Shown here one piece after another: positions 1 to 8,191 of a DNA stretch of 64,000 nucleotides. Where the stretch lies: assembly GCA_016183935.1 (NCBI GenBank), contig JACPDR010000009.1, positions 40,018 through 104,017 of the forward strand. The letters run 5' to 3'. The notes beneath the pieces are model-generated. The model ran no database searches. It saw nothing but the letters and a program-made list of their open reading frames with translations, and had not been told where the DNA came from. Position 1 is the first letter of the stretch. Each line of letters begins with the position of its first letter. The DNA is from Caulobacterales bacterium (GTDB lineage Bacteria; Pseudomonadota; Alphaproteobacteria; Caulobacterales; Caulobacteraceae). The position numbers and the translations under genes were made by a program.

Positions 1-390
1 GACCTCGTCGAGGCCGCCTGGCTCGAACGCATCGGCTGCGACCTGCTGCGAAGCTTCTGGCGCGCCCACGTCGGCGACGGCCACGACCTGCGCATCAGCC
101 ACCGCGGCCGCTCCTTTCCCCACCTGCAACACCTGTGCGCCGCCGGACTGGGTCTGTTGCTCCTGCCCGAGCATGCGCCCCGGCTCAGCAGCCTCACCGC
201 CCGTCCCCTTGAGGGCGACCCCCTCAGGCGACGTGTCCAGCTGCTGGTGGTCGCCGGCCGGCACTATTCCCCCGCGCTCGACGCCTTCGTCAAACTCGCC
301 CGTCTGAGGGCCTGGCGCGAGAGCTTCGCTCGCCCCGACAGGCCGATGATCATCGACCGGAACCAGCCGGCCGGCGCGGCGGTGATCTAG
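1..390 (+). CDS. LysR-family transcriptional regulator, C-terminal part (5' end outside window)
   Basis: The reading frame is open from base 1 and ends at TAG 388-390, giving about 129 residues of the end of a protein. The text LCAAGLGLLLLPEHAPRLSS followed by VQLLVVAGRHYSPALDAFV matches the last third of a LysR effector-binding domain, where the phrase 'G.GI..LP' precedes the final strand and helix ('LDAFVKLAR'). The DNA-binding part lies before the window. It converges with the minus-strand peroxiredoxin-like gene, and the two stop codons overlap at 387-390. Family call is from pattern only; the target is unknown. Confidence 0.75.
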   Translation, partial: DLVEAAWLERIGCDLLRSFWRAHVGDGHDLRISHRGRSFPHLQHLCAAGLGLLLLPEHAPRLSSLTARPLEGDPLRRRVQLLVVAGRHYSPALDAFVKLARLRAWRESFARPDRPMIIDRNQPAGAAVI

Positions 391-977
391 CCCTGAAGGG
401 CGTCGAGGGCGGCGAGAATGTCGCCGGGGTCGGTCCGGCAGGTGAAATCGGCGTCGACGAACGCCGCTGCGACGCGACCCTGGTGATCCACCACATAGGT
501 GGCCGGGATCGGCAGCATCCAGGTCGTGGAGCCGTGTAGGACCCCCAGATCGACCCCGTGCGCCTCAAGATGGGCGCGCATGAACGGGGGCACGACGAAG
601 ATCACCCCGAAGAGAAGGCCGATGCCGTAGTCGAGATCCGAGAGGATGGGGATCGACAGTTCGCCCTGCAGCTGGCGGACCGGCTCGGCCGCCTCCGGGG
701 AGATCGCCACCACGCGGGACGCACGAGCCTCGAAGGCAGGCAGGGCGGCGTCCAGCGCTCGAAGCTCATCGACGCAGAACGGACACCAGGCCCCGCGAAA
801 GAAGCTGATCACCAAGGGGCCGCCGCGGAGCAGCTCCGCGGATGAGACCAGGCCGCCGTCGGCCGACGGGGCCAGAAAGGCCGGCATCGGATCGCCCGCC
901 TTGAGCGCCCGCTCGACGACGTCGGAGGCGGCGATCCAGTCTTGTAAACCATCGTAGAAGGCCGAGGTGTTGGACAT
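387..977 (-). CDS. peroxiredoxin-like protein (AhpC/TSA fold)
   Basis: Thioredoxin-fold peroxidase-like protein of about 196 residues. The active-site segment is SFFRGAWCPFC, a CxxC variant of the peroxiredoxin site, after the usual 'G.PMPAF....GGLVSS.ELL..GPLVI' opening. A later TYVVDHQGRVAAAFVDADF segment matches the conserved C-terminal strand. It probably reduces peroxides or disulfides in the cytosol, since no signal peptide is seen. ATG 977 is preferred because GGGGAT stands just upstream; ATG 995 is an alternative that overlaps the previous gene's stop as TAATG. It sits directly downstream of the hydrolase-OsmC gene, another thiol-peroxidase-type protein, so the two probably form one oxidative-stress unit. 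Confidence 0.8.
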   Translation of the reverse strand: MSNTSAFYDGLQDWIAASDVVERALKAGDPMPAFLAPSADGGLVSSAELLRGGPLVISFFRGAWCPFCVDELRALDAALPAFEARASRVVAISPEAAEPVRQLQGELSIPILSDLDYGIGLLFGVIFVVPPFMRAHLEAHGVDLGVLHGSTTWMLPIPATYVVDHQGRVAAAFVDADFTCRTDPGDILAALDALQG

Positions 978-994
978 GCGATCCCCGATCGACA

Positions 995-2176
995 TTAAGG
1001 GCCAGTGTGCTCGACGATGTGGTCATCGATGTCGGCGCCGCGCACCAGCATCAGATGGACCGGACAGCGGGCGGCGATGGCCAGGAGGCCTGCACGCTGC
1101 TGCGCGCTCAGCTCGCCATCCAACTGGATATTCGTGGTCAGCCGATCGACAGGGACCAGACCGGCGGACCGGTTGTGAGTGACGGTGGCTCGCACCCCGC
1201 TCAGCGGCAATCCCTTGTGCCGGGCGTACATCCGCAAGGTCATGCTGGTGCAGGCCGCGAGGCCCGCGCAGATGAGATCGAACGGCGACGGGCCGGTGCC
1301 GAGCCCCCCGACCTTGATCGGCTCGTCGGCGAGGAAGCTCGCGCCGCCGGCCAGGATGTGGTTCTGAAACCGCCCCCGACCCGTCTCCACCGCGGTCGCC
1401 CCCGGCGCGATGTCGATCGGCGCGGCATCCGGCTTGGGCTGGGGAAGGTAACGCGCCGCCCAGGCCGCAATCACGGCGGCGGCGAAATCCACGTCCGTCG
1501 TCCGGCTCAGCAGATGATCGGCGTCGTCGAGCGACACGAAGCTCTTGGGATGGCGTGCGGCCACGAACAGCCGGGTGGCGTGGGCGATGTCGACCACACG
1601 GTCCCCGGGGGCGTGCAGGATCAGGAGCGCGGCATCCAGGTCGCGCACCCGCGCGACCGCATCCACGCCCCGGAGCGCCTCGAGCAGGCCCGGACGCACC
1701 TGCATCACCCGTTCGTCGGCGGGCAGGTCCGTCAGGTCCGGATCGTCTTCGTCCGGACGGGCGCGATCCAGGAAGGGCGTCAGGTCGGCCGGGGCGGCGA
1801 GCGTGGCCAAGGCGCGGACCGAGGGGATGGCCGGGGCCGCGGCGATCGCCGCCATGGCACCCAGACTGTGGCCGACCAGCAGGCCGACCTCGTGACCCCG
1901 GGCGGCCATGGCCGCCGCCGCCGCCTCCAGGTCCGAAGGATCGCCCGCGAAGGCCGCGTCCGATCCTTCGGCGGCGGTGAAGTCGAGGCGCAGCACGCCC
2001 ACGCCGTTGCGGGCCAGCGCTGCGGCGACCCCCTCGGCCGCTATGGAGAGCGGATCGCAGGCGAAGCAATGGGCGAAGATCGCCCAACCGCGCGGTGTCG
2101 CGTGGGGTCGGGTCAGTCGCGCCGTGATGGTCCGTCCCGCGGCGCCGGCGAAGCTGAGCTCATCCAGGTCGGCCAT
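995..2176 (-). CDS. bifunctional alpha/beta hydrolase / OsmC family protein
   Basis: A fusion of about 393 residues. The first ~250 residues are an alpha/beta hydrolase with nucleophile elbow GHSLGAMA, an acid-loop segment LHAPGDRVVD and the histidine segment DDADHLL. The last ~140 residues are an OsmC domain starting near TGRGRFQNHILAGG, with the two reactive cysteines in AACTSMTLRMYARHKG and AARCPVHLML. OsmC proteins reduce organic hydroperoxides with these two cysteines. The start at ATG 2176 (MADLDELSF) follows GGAGA; the longer frame to 2281 adds an arginine-rich tail that looks non-coding. It is followed at once by the peroxiredoxin-like gene. Such fusions are known in proteobacteria; the hydrolase substrate is unknown. 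Confidence 0.85.
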   Translation of the reverse strand: MADLDELSFAGAAGRTITARLTRPHATPRGWAIFAHCFACDPLSIAAEGVAAALARNGVGVLRLDFTAAEGSDAAFAGDPSDLEAAAAAMAARGHEVGLLVGHSLGAMAAIAAAPAIPSVRALATLAAPADLTPFLDRARPDEDDPDLTDLPADERVMQVRPGLLEALRGVDAVARVRDLDAALLILHAPGDRVVDIAHATRLFVAARHPKSFVSLDDADHLLSRTTDVDFAAAVIAAWAARYLPQPKPDAAPIDIAPGATAVETGRGRFQNHILAGGASFLADEPIKVGGLGTGPSPFDLICAGLAACTSMTLRMYARHKGLPLSGVRATVTHNRSAGLVPVDRLTTNIQLDGELSAQQRAGLLAIAARCPVHLMLVRGADIDDHIVEHTGP

Positions 2177-2458
2177 GGCGTCTCTCCATAGAGGCGTCTT
2201 CGGGACATCATCACCCCCGCGATGGTGCGCGGGCGAGACCTCCACAGACAATGACTTCTGGGAATGATAACGCCGGCGCACCGTCCGGGTCCCGATAACC
2301 CCCGGGCATCGAACCGATGCCCGCCGGGGCCTTCTCCGCAGCCGCCGGGTTTGAGACGTTCACCCGGCCGTCGCGCCTGGACGACGGGGAGGGCGGAAGG
2401 CCTTCCGCACCGACGCCGTAGCGCCCGGGCGGTCAAGGTCTCCGTCGCAGGAGGTCCC

Positions 2459-3016
2459 GTGGACAGCGAACACACTCACCAAGACCGCCGGAGCTTCCTG
2501 CTCACGTCCGGACTGACCGTCGGCGCCGGCCTCGTCATGGCCCCGGGACTGGCGTTCGCCCAGGCGGGCGACGGCGACATCGGCATTCTCAACGGCGCCC
2601 TGGGCATCGAACATGAGGGCATCGCCGCCTACCGCCTTGCAGGCGCGAGCGGACTTCTGTCCGCCGGCGTCCTGCAGGTGGCCACGGTGTTCATGGGGCA
2701 TCATGAACAGCATCGGGACGCCCTGGCCCGAATGGTCCGGGAGGCGGGCGGCCAGCCGGTAGATCCGAAATCCGACGCCGACTACGTCGAGGCTCTGGCG
2801 CTCGGAACCCTGAAGACCGAAGGCGACGTGATCGCGCTCGCCACCCGGCTCGAGCAGGGGGCGACCAACGCCTACACCGGGCAGGTCGCGGCTCTGTCGG
2901 ACAAGAGCCTGGTGCATCTGTTCACCCAGCTTTCGGCGGACGAGGCGGTCCACTGGGCGACCCTCAACAATGCGGCGGGGGCGGCGATCCCGACCCAGGC
3001 CTTTCTGTTCGGCTGA
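2459..3016 (+). CDS. Tat-exported ferritin-like domain protein
   Basis: GTG 2459 is chosen because AGGAGGT (2449-2455) ends three bases upstream and the product then begins with a twin-arginine signal (QDRRSFLLTSGLTVGAG...AFA). The mature part, about 145 residues, is a helical ferritin-like domain with metal-ligand-type residues: GIEHEGIAAYR, GHHEQHRDAL and the C-terminal ADEAVHWATL, i.e. repeated E...H motifs. Related proteins are periplasmic; their metal and function are mostly unproven. It lies six bases before a c-type cytochrome gene, so a periplasmic redox or metal-handling pair is likely. The longer frame back to 2264 codes for a low-complexity arginine/proline stretch and was rejected. 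Confidence 0.8.
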   Translation: MDSEHTHQDRRSFLLTSGLTVGAGLVMAPGLAFAQAGDGDIGILNGALGIEHEGIAAYRLAGASGLLSAGVLQVATVFMGHHEQHRDALARMVREAGGQPVDPKSDADYVEALALGTLKTEGDVIALATRLEQGATNAYTGQVAALSDKSLVHLFTQLSADEAVHWATLNNAAGAAIPTQAFLFG

Positions 3017-3021
3017 GCGTG

Positions 3022-3432
3022 ATGACCCGCCAGCCCTGGAGCCCGATCGCGCTCGCGTCCGCCGCGTCCGCCGCGATCGCGCTCGCCTTCAGCCACTCGC
3101 CGCCGGCCGCCGCCCAGAGCCCGGTGGATCCAGCCCGCGGACGCAGCCTCTATGAGGCCCGTTGCGGCGGCTGCCATTCGCTGGACGCCAACCGCACCGG
3201 TCCGCTGCACCGCGGGGTCGTGGGCCGGCCCGTGGCCTCGGTCCCGGGCTATGACTATTCGCCGGCGCTTCGGCGGGTTGGCGGAACCTGGACCGCCGAT
3301 CGACTGGATGCGTGGCTGCAAGGTCCGCAACGCATGGCCCCTGGAGCGAAGATGTACCTCTCCGTTCCCGGCGCCGGCCAACGCCGGGACATCATCGCCT
3401 ACCTCGCGAGCACGTCCCCTGCTCGGCGATGA
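3022..3432 (+). CDS. class I c-type cytochrome, exported
   Basis: A 136-residue protein with a Sec signal peptide (alanine-rich segment ending AAAQS) and one haem-binding site, CGGCH, near residue 50. The pattern RGRSLYEARCGGCHSLDANRTGPLHRGVVGR, the segment 'GYDYSPALR' and a methionine in PGAKMYLSVPG (probable axial ligand) are typical of small cytochromes c2/c552. It ends in RRDIIAYLAS, the usual C-terminal helix. It should carry electrons in the periplasm. It starts six bases after the ferritin-like gene and is followed by a strong terminator, so the two probably share a transcript. GTG 3019 just before the ATG is an alternative start. Confidence 0.88.
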   Translation: MTRQPWSPIALASAASAAIALAFSHSPPAAAQSPVDPARGRSLYEARCGGCHSLDANRTGPLHRGVVGRPVASVPGYDYSPALRRVGGTWTADRLDAWLQGPQRMAPGAKMYLSVPGAGQRRDIIAYLASTSPARR

Positions 3433-3444
3433 CCGCCCGACGTC

Positions 3445-3486
3445 GTCGCGCCCGCCTCTCGCCCCGGAGGCGGGCGCGACCTTTTT
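3445..3486 (+). terminator. rho-independent terminator after the cytochrome c gene
   Basis: A perfect 14-bp stem (GTCGCGCCCGCCTC at 3445-3458 with its complement at 3467-3480), an 8-base loop and then CTTTTTC. It lies 12 bases after the cytochrome stop codon. Confidence 0.9.
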
Positions 3487-3528
3487 CAGGTTCGAGGCTC
3501 TCGGGGCGCGCGGGCCATGACCGGGCGT

Positions 3529-3705
3529 TTATGCTCCAGTGATCAGCGCCCCGAGAACCGGATCGGCGAGGTAGAGTTTCCCGGCCACCCCTGGCTGGGT
3601 GGATGAGACAACGCGTTCGATCAGAGACAAGGCGCGTGACCACGGCAGGGCGCCCTCGCGATCACCCGCCGTGCAGGCGAGGGTTCCACACAGGAGGCGG
3701 ACATC
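3529..3705 (-). pseudogene. C-terminal remnant of an unidentified gene
   Basis: The minus strand codes without interruption for about 60 residues ending ...LYLADPVLGALITGA at TAA 3529-3531. Before them come RLLCGTLACTAGDREG and ALSLIERVVSSTQPG. There is no convincing start codon, and a TGA stands about 20 bases upstream of the last plausible residue. The text has normal protein character rather than the arginine/proline bias of shadow frames. It abuts the point where the plus-strand oxidoreductase loses its N-terminus, so it looks like the tail of a divergently transcribed neighbour, perhaps a regulator, cut by the same deletion. The family was not recognised. Confidence 0.4.
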
Positions 3706-3706
3706 G

Positions 3707-4543
3707 ATAAACGACGTCGTGGTTCAGGTTTATGCGGCGGGGTTCGTCAACACCGAGCTGGGCTGGCCTTCGACCTGGACCGATCGTCTCGACCGCGACC
3801 GGACACCGTCGATCCCCGGGCACGAACTGGCCGGCGTGGTCACCGCCCTCGGCTATGGCGCGACGGGGTTGTCGGTCGGACAGCGGGTGTTCGGCCTCAC
3901 GGACTGGTCTCGCGACGGCGTGCTGGCGGAGTATGCGGCGGTCGAGGCGCGCAATCTCGCGCCGCTGCCGGGCGACGTCGACTTCACGGTCGGGGCGAGC
4001 CTTCCGATCTCGGGGCTGACCGCGTGGCAGGGACTGATTGTGCACGGCCGCCTTCGGCCGGGGCAGACGGTGATCGCGCACGGGGCGGCCGGCGCGGTCG
4101 GGTCTATGGTGACGCAGCTCGCGCGTGAGTTCGGCGGCTATGTGATCGGCACCGGCCGCGCCGCCGATCGCCAGAAGGCGCTCGACTTCGGAGCGAACGA
4201 GTACGTCGACCTCGACAACGAGGTTCTGGAAGACGTCGGCGGAGTCGATCTGGTGTTCGATCTCATCGGCGGCGACATCGGCAAGCGGTCCGCGGGCCTG
4301 GTTCGGGCCGGAGGAACGCTGGTGTCCATCGTCGGACCGCCCGGGGCGCGACCCGTCGATGGCCTGGCGATCGACTTCGTTGTCGAGTCCGATCGCGCCC
4401 AACTGACCGAGATCGTCCAGCGGGTGCGGGACGGACGGTTGCGGACGAACATCGGCGTGGTTTCGCCTCTCGACGACGCCGTCGCCGCCTTCAATCCGAC
4501 CGAGCGACGCCCGGGGAAGACGATCATCCGTGTTCGGCCCTGA
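3707..4543 (+). pseudogene. NADP-dependent zinc-less oxidoreductase (quinone reductase-like MDR), 5'-truncated
   Basis: Homology to medium-chain reductases begins abruptly at INDVVVQVYAAG, the strand normally reached about 30 residues into the protein. The opening 'MKA...YGGPE.L....P.P' is missing. What follows is complete: TPSIPGHELAGVVTALGYG, VFGLTDWSRDG, the NADP-binding HGAAGAVGSMVTQLA, the GTGRA...LDFGANEYVD segment and a normal end at KTIIRVRP. The only in-frame start upstream is GTG 3599, giving about 36 unrelated residues antisense to another gene remnant. An AGGAGG lies at 3692-3697 but is followed in frame only by ATA (3707) and a distant GTG (3719). It is probably inactive, or translated from a poor start. 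Confidence 0.6.
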
Positions 4544-4723
4544 GGCCCGAGTGGGGTTCCTTCCCTCCTCGATCAACCGAGGCGGAAGATGATCAGGGTC
4601 AGCGAGGAGACGCATTCCCCGCCGCTATGAAAACCATACACGCCCGCCATTGGGAAACGCCGGGCGGCGCGGCGATCAATAGCTATCGCCGTCGATCCAC
4701 CAGGCATGACCAGGAGACCCCTG

Positions 4724-5128
4724 ATGTCCGAGTTCTTTCCCCTCCCCACCGAACCCGAGGATATTATCCCGTCGCTGGTCAAGCGATTTAGCTCCGGCGA
4801 GGTCAGTGCGCAGATGGCCATGTACGCGCCAGAGGCCGTGTTCATCGCGAACGACGGGCGAACCGTCACCGATCACGCGGAAATCTCCGCCATCATCGGG
4901 CATGACATCAAGCTCGGCCTGCCGTTGGTGACCAATGTGCGTCATTTGTTCGTTGCCGGCGATACCGCCCAGATTATCCTGGACTGGTCGATCGATGGCA
5001 AAGGGCCCGACGGCGAGGAGGTTCACCTCGGAGGCTCGGCATGCGATATCGCGCGCCGCGGTCCGGATGGGTTCTGGCGGTACATTATCGACAATAATCA
5101 AGGGACTGCGGTGCGACAGCCCGCCTGA
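4724..5128 (+). CDS. SnoaL-like / NTF2-like family protein
   Basis: A 134-residue cystatin-like fold protein. The features are a first helix with LVKRFSSGEVSAQMAMYAPEAVFIANDGRTVTDHAEI, then DIKLGLPLVTNVRHLFVAGDTAQIILDWSIDG and a final strand GFWRYIIDNNQG. This is the standard layout of DUF4440/SnoaL-like proteins such as YybH, which form a small conical pocket and range from enzymes to binding proteins. ATG 4724 is chosen because AGGAGA lies nine bases before it; ATG 4706 would include that site in the coding sequence. It stands alone, and its function is unknown. Confidence 0.75.
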   Translation: MSEFFPLPTEPEDIIPSLVKRFSSGEVSAQMAMYAPEAVFIANDGRTVTDHAEISAIIGHDIKLGLPLVTNVRHLFVAGDTAQIILDWSIDGKGPDGEEVHLGGSACDIARRGPDGFWRYIIDNNQGTAVRQPA

Positions 5129-5305
5129 CGCACGCAGAGCGGCTGTCGCCGGTGAAACCAGTCCCGGCTGACCGATCCGCCTGGCTCCCCGGTCATTGCC
5201 GGGCCGTGCGGGAACCGCGCTCATTCCCTCCGGTCATCAGGATCATTCGCCCCGGTATGGGCGATTTCGAGCATGCTGGCGGCGCAATTCAACGGGGAGG
5301 CCGTC

Positions 5306-5536
5306 ATGGCGTTTACAGACATTCAGCCGGGAGCCGAGATCATCGGCGCCGACAGCGTCCACATCGGCACGGTCGATCGTATCGACGGCCAGCGGATCAA
5401 GATCCGCCGCAAGGGCGCCCTGACTGGCAAGAAGCATTTCATCGACGCCGGCTTCGTCGCCGACATCGAGGATGGCGTGATCCGCCTGTCCGCCAATGCC
5501 GACGTCGTTATCCTGCTTGAAGATGAAGAAGATTGA
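5306..5536 (+). CDS. DUF2171 family protein
   Basis: A 76-residue soluble protein. The pattern GAEIIGADSVHIGTVDRIDGQRIKIRRKG, then KKHFIDAGFVADIEDGVIRLS and an acidic end (LLEDEED) fits DUF2171, a PRC-barrel-like small domain. Family members have no established function. ATG 5306 follows GGGGAGG closely; the upstream ATG at 5273 was rejected for lack of a ribosome binding site. It is transcribed in the same direction as its neighbours but separated from both. Confidence 0.8.
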   Translation: MAFTDIQPGAEIIGADSVHIGTVDRIDGQRIKIRRKGALTGKKHFIDAGFVADIEDGVIRLSANADVVILLEDEED

Positions 5537-5611
5537 CGTCGCATGACGCGGACTCTGCGCAGGTGAACATGCGCGGAACGCCGCCTCGCAGAACGCCCGA
5601 CAGGAGTGGGG

Positions 5612-5997
5612 ATGAGCCATACGCCCGTCAGCATCGGCGTCGCCCGACGGATTGGCGGTTGTAGCGATGGCGTGCTGGTCTCAGCCGGCCTTCGCTGTTC
5701 GTCACGTCGGGGACCCCCGGGCTGCCGCAAGTCGGGCCGGCGCCCTCCGGCATCGCCGCCCAGGCCGAGCTCGCCTGGACCCACATCGTCGAGGGGCTGT
5801 CGGCCGCGCAGATGAGGGTGGCCGACATCGTCAAGGTGACCCAATACCTCACCTGCGCGGATGACATTCCGGCCTACAGCGCGGTGCGGTCGCGATACCT
5901 CGGCGACGGTCGCCCCGCTTCACTGCTGCTTGTTGTTGCGCAACTCGGCCGTCCGGACGTCCTCGTCGAGGTCGAAGTGATCGCGGCCCGCGGATAG
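5612..5997 (+). pseudogene. RidA family (YjgF/UK114) protein, frameshifted
   Basis: Two frames together make one RidA protein. Frame one, from ATG 5612 (AGGAG just upstream), reads MSHTPVSIGVARRIGG and SDGVLVSAGLR. Frame two, from about 5695, reads LFVTSGTPGLPQVGP, GIAAQAELAWTHIVEGL, ADIVKVTQYLT, YLGDGRPASLLLVV and a normal end at 5997. The break falls at TTCGCTGTTC (5691-5700). Restoring a lost TCGC (TTCGCTCGCTG) would give GLRSLFVTSG in frame. RidA removes reactive enamine/imine intermediates. A sequencing error could explain the break; otherwise it is a recent inactivation. Confidence 0.75.
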
Positions 5998-6079
5998 GCG
6001 CGACGCCCCACGAGACGCCGTCAGCGCGATCGACCTGTCCAAGTTCAAAATTCAAGACTACGACTGAAAGTCGGTCCGC

Positions 6080-7054
6080 GTGAACGGTTTCCTCGCTGTG
6101 AAGATCTCCCCATCCGACCTCGACAGTCTGATGACGACACTGGAGGTCCATTTCCTCAGACTGGCCGAATGTCTGGTGAGCGAGGGATGGCGACTTGAGA
6201 TCCCCGGCACGGACGCACCCGGCATCCATTACAACGTCAGCGGCGTGGGAACTCTGACGGTTGGCGAGCATCCGCCGATCCCGATCATGCCGCACACGCT
6301 TGTCATCATCCCTCCGGGCAAGCCGTTCTGGATCGATGTCGCATCGGACCGCGCCCCGGACGCGCCGCCGGCGACCGTCGAAGCCCAATGGCGCGACTTC
6401 GCCCCGGGCGCGCTACGCCGCTTTGTGGCCGGGCACGGCGACCCGAACGTGATCCTGATCTGCGGCTATTTCCGCGCCGCCTATGGCGCCTCGATGGATC
6501 TGTTCAGAGGATTGCAGAGGCCCATCGTCGAGCAGTTCGACGAGAGCCATCAGCTCGACGCCAAACTGCGGGCCGCCCTGGCGGAGTTGGTCGCCCAGGA
6601 AGTCGGCATGGGCGCGATGACCACGACTTTGTTGAAGCAGGTCCTCGTGGCCCTGTTGCGACGCTCCCTCAATTCCATGGAGACTTGGGTCGAGCGGTTT
6701 TCGATGCTGAGCGACCCCCATGTAGCCAAGGCCTTCGCGGAGATGGCGGCGCACCCTGGCGCGCCGCACACCATTCAAAGCCTGTCGCAACGCGCAGGCT
6801 TGAGCCGATCGGCCTTCATGGCGCGCTTCGCCCGGTCGGTGGGACGGGCGCCCATGGTCGCGCTGCGGGAAATGAGAATGCGCCAGGCGGCGTCGATGCT
6901 GACGGCGGGCGGTCAATCGATCGAACAGATTGCGCAGGCTGTCGGCTACACCAACCGCAGCAGCTTTATGCGCGCGTTCCGGCAAGCCATGGGCGTTGAT
7001 CCGACGGAGTATCGCACGGGCGGCGCATCATCACCGCGGGACGACGCGCGCTGA
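6080..7054 (+). CDS. AraC-family transcriptional regulator with N-terminal cupin domain
   Basis: A 324-residue regulator. The first ~200 residues form a cupin-type sensor (VHFLRLAECLVSEGWRLEI, YNVSGVGTLTVGEHPPIPIMPHTLVIIPPGKPFWI), as in the cupin_6 class of AraC proteins. The last ~100 residues carry the two AraC helix-turn-helix motifs: IQSLSQRAGLSRSAFMARFA and IEQIAQAVGYTNRSSFMRAF, then GVDPTEYR. The start is GTG 6080 near a weak GGTCCG region; GTG 6098 is possible. A target cannot be named. It lies between the broken RidA gene and a second AraC gene. Confidence 0.87.
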   Translation: MNGFLAVKISPSDLDSLMTTLEVHFLRLAECLVSEGWRLEIPGTDAPGIHYNVSGVGTLTVGEHPPIPIMPHTLVIIPPGKPFWIDVASDRAPDAPPATVEAQWRDFAPGALRRFVAGHGDPNVILICGYFRAAYGASMDLFRGLQRPIVEQFDESHQLDAKLRAALAELVAQEVGMGAMTTTLLKQVLVALLRRSLNSMETWVERFSMLSDPHVAKAFAEMAAHPGAPHTIQSLSQRAGLSRSAFMARFARSVGRAPMVALREMRMRQAASMLTAGGQSIEQIAQAVGYTNRSSFMRAFRQAMGVDPTEYRTGGASSPRDDAR

Positions 7055-7303
7055 CGCCGGTCGGCGCATCAGACCCCCTGATCTTCGGTCGACAGTTCGT
7101 CTCCTTCAAGGCCCCGGCCGTGAGCGTCGGGGGGCCGTATTCGAACGCGGACGCACCAGGAATCCTTGATGCGTGACCGGGAGTCCAGAAACGTTCGCCT
7201 CCTGTTGAAGCTGCGTCAGTGCGGCCGGTAATCGCAAACTGAAGGCCGGCTCGGAGCCGGTGCTTCGCATCGTTGGAGAGACCAGCCGAAAGCCCGCGCC
7301 GCT

Positions 7304-8128
7304 GTGGACGAGACGATAGGCTTCGAATGGCCCGGACGCTTCAAGATCGTCTCGTGCTGGTCGTCGACCGCACCCGCCTGCGATGAGGCCTATCAGGGGC
7401 TGCAAATCAGCCTGCCCCTCCCGCGGGCCCTCTATTGCGCCCGTGTGACGACGCGTGACGGCCGATCGGTGGTGCACCGTCTCGGCGCTCGTGACATCCT
7501 CGCTGTGCCGGCGGGTCTTCCGCATGAACTGATCTGGCGCCGGTCCGCGCCCGTCCTTTCCCTGATGCTGACGCAAGAATTCATCTCGGACGCCGTGGGC
7601 GCCGGTCAATCCGCGCCCGAAGCCGCCTTTACGGTGCGAGACCCCTTTATCTCCGCCGCCGGCAGCCAGCTTTGGGAAACCCTGAAGCTGGCGACGCCAG
7701 GCCCCGCGATGGTCGAGGCCCTGGTCACCGCGATCGTCTACCGCCTTGTCGCGGAGGGCTCGTCAAGGGACCAGGCCCTGATCGGGAGCCGCACGGGGCC
7801 AGTCCTGACAGACGTCCAACGGGCCAGGCTCGAGAGGCACATCGAGGGTGCTCTTGATCAAACCCTGACCACCGGATCGCTCGCGACCTGGCTCGGACTC
7901 AGCCGCTGGCGCTTCGTCAAACGCTTCCATTCCACCTACGCGATGTCGCCGCTGGCCTTCGTCGCCGAGCGTCGCTTCGTCCGGGCCTGTCGCCTGTTGG
8001 ACGAGTCGACCCTCTCCATCCTTCAGATCGCGCTCGAGGTCGGGCTGAGCCATAGCCACTTCAGCCGCAGCTTCCTGGGCCGGTTCGGCTACACGCCCAG
8101 TGAATACCGCCGGGGCCTCTGTCGGTGA
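7304..8128 (+). CDS. AraC-family transcriptional regulator
   Basis: A 274-residue protein with a short N-terminal beta-rich sensor (ARVTTRDGRSVVHRLGARDILAVPAGLPHELIWRR is cupin-like). Its C-terminal AraC DNA-binding domain has helix-turn-helix one in LATWLGLSRWRFVKRFHSTY and helix-turn-helix two in LSILQIALEVGLSHSHFSRS, followed by GYTPSEYRRG. It starts at GTG 7304 without a clear Shine-Dalgarno site. The 249 bases before it show no gene. The next gene, an alpha/beta hydrolase, begins 63 bases downstream and may be co-transcribed. Confidence 0.85.
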   Translation: MDETIGFEWPGRFKIVSCWSSTAPACDEAYQGLQISLPLPRALYCARVTTRDGRSVVHRLGARDILAVPAGLPHELIWRRSAPVLSLMLTQEFISDAVGAGQSAPEAAFTVRDPFISAAGSQLWETLKLATPGPAMVEALVTAIVYRLVAEGSSRDQALIGSRTGPVLTDVQRARLERHIEGALDQTLTTGSLATWLGLSRWRFVKRFHSTYAMSPLAFVAERRFVRACRLLDESTLSILQIALEVGLSHSHFSRSFLGRFGYTPSEYRRGLCR

Positions 8129-8191
8129 ATCCATGACCAGACGCCGACGGCGTTCTGGACGCCCCGGCGCGGACGCGCCTAGGCTGGGCCC

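Noticed and set aside
2264..2458. N-terminal extension of the ferritin-like protein
   Set aside because: Proline/arginine-rich and without homology; AGGAGGT and a Tat signal define the start at GTG 2459.
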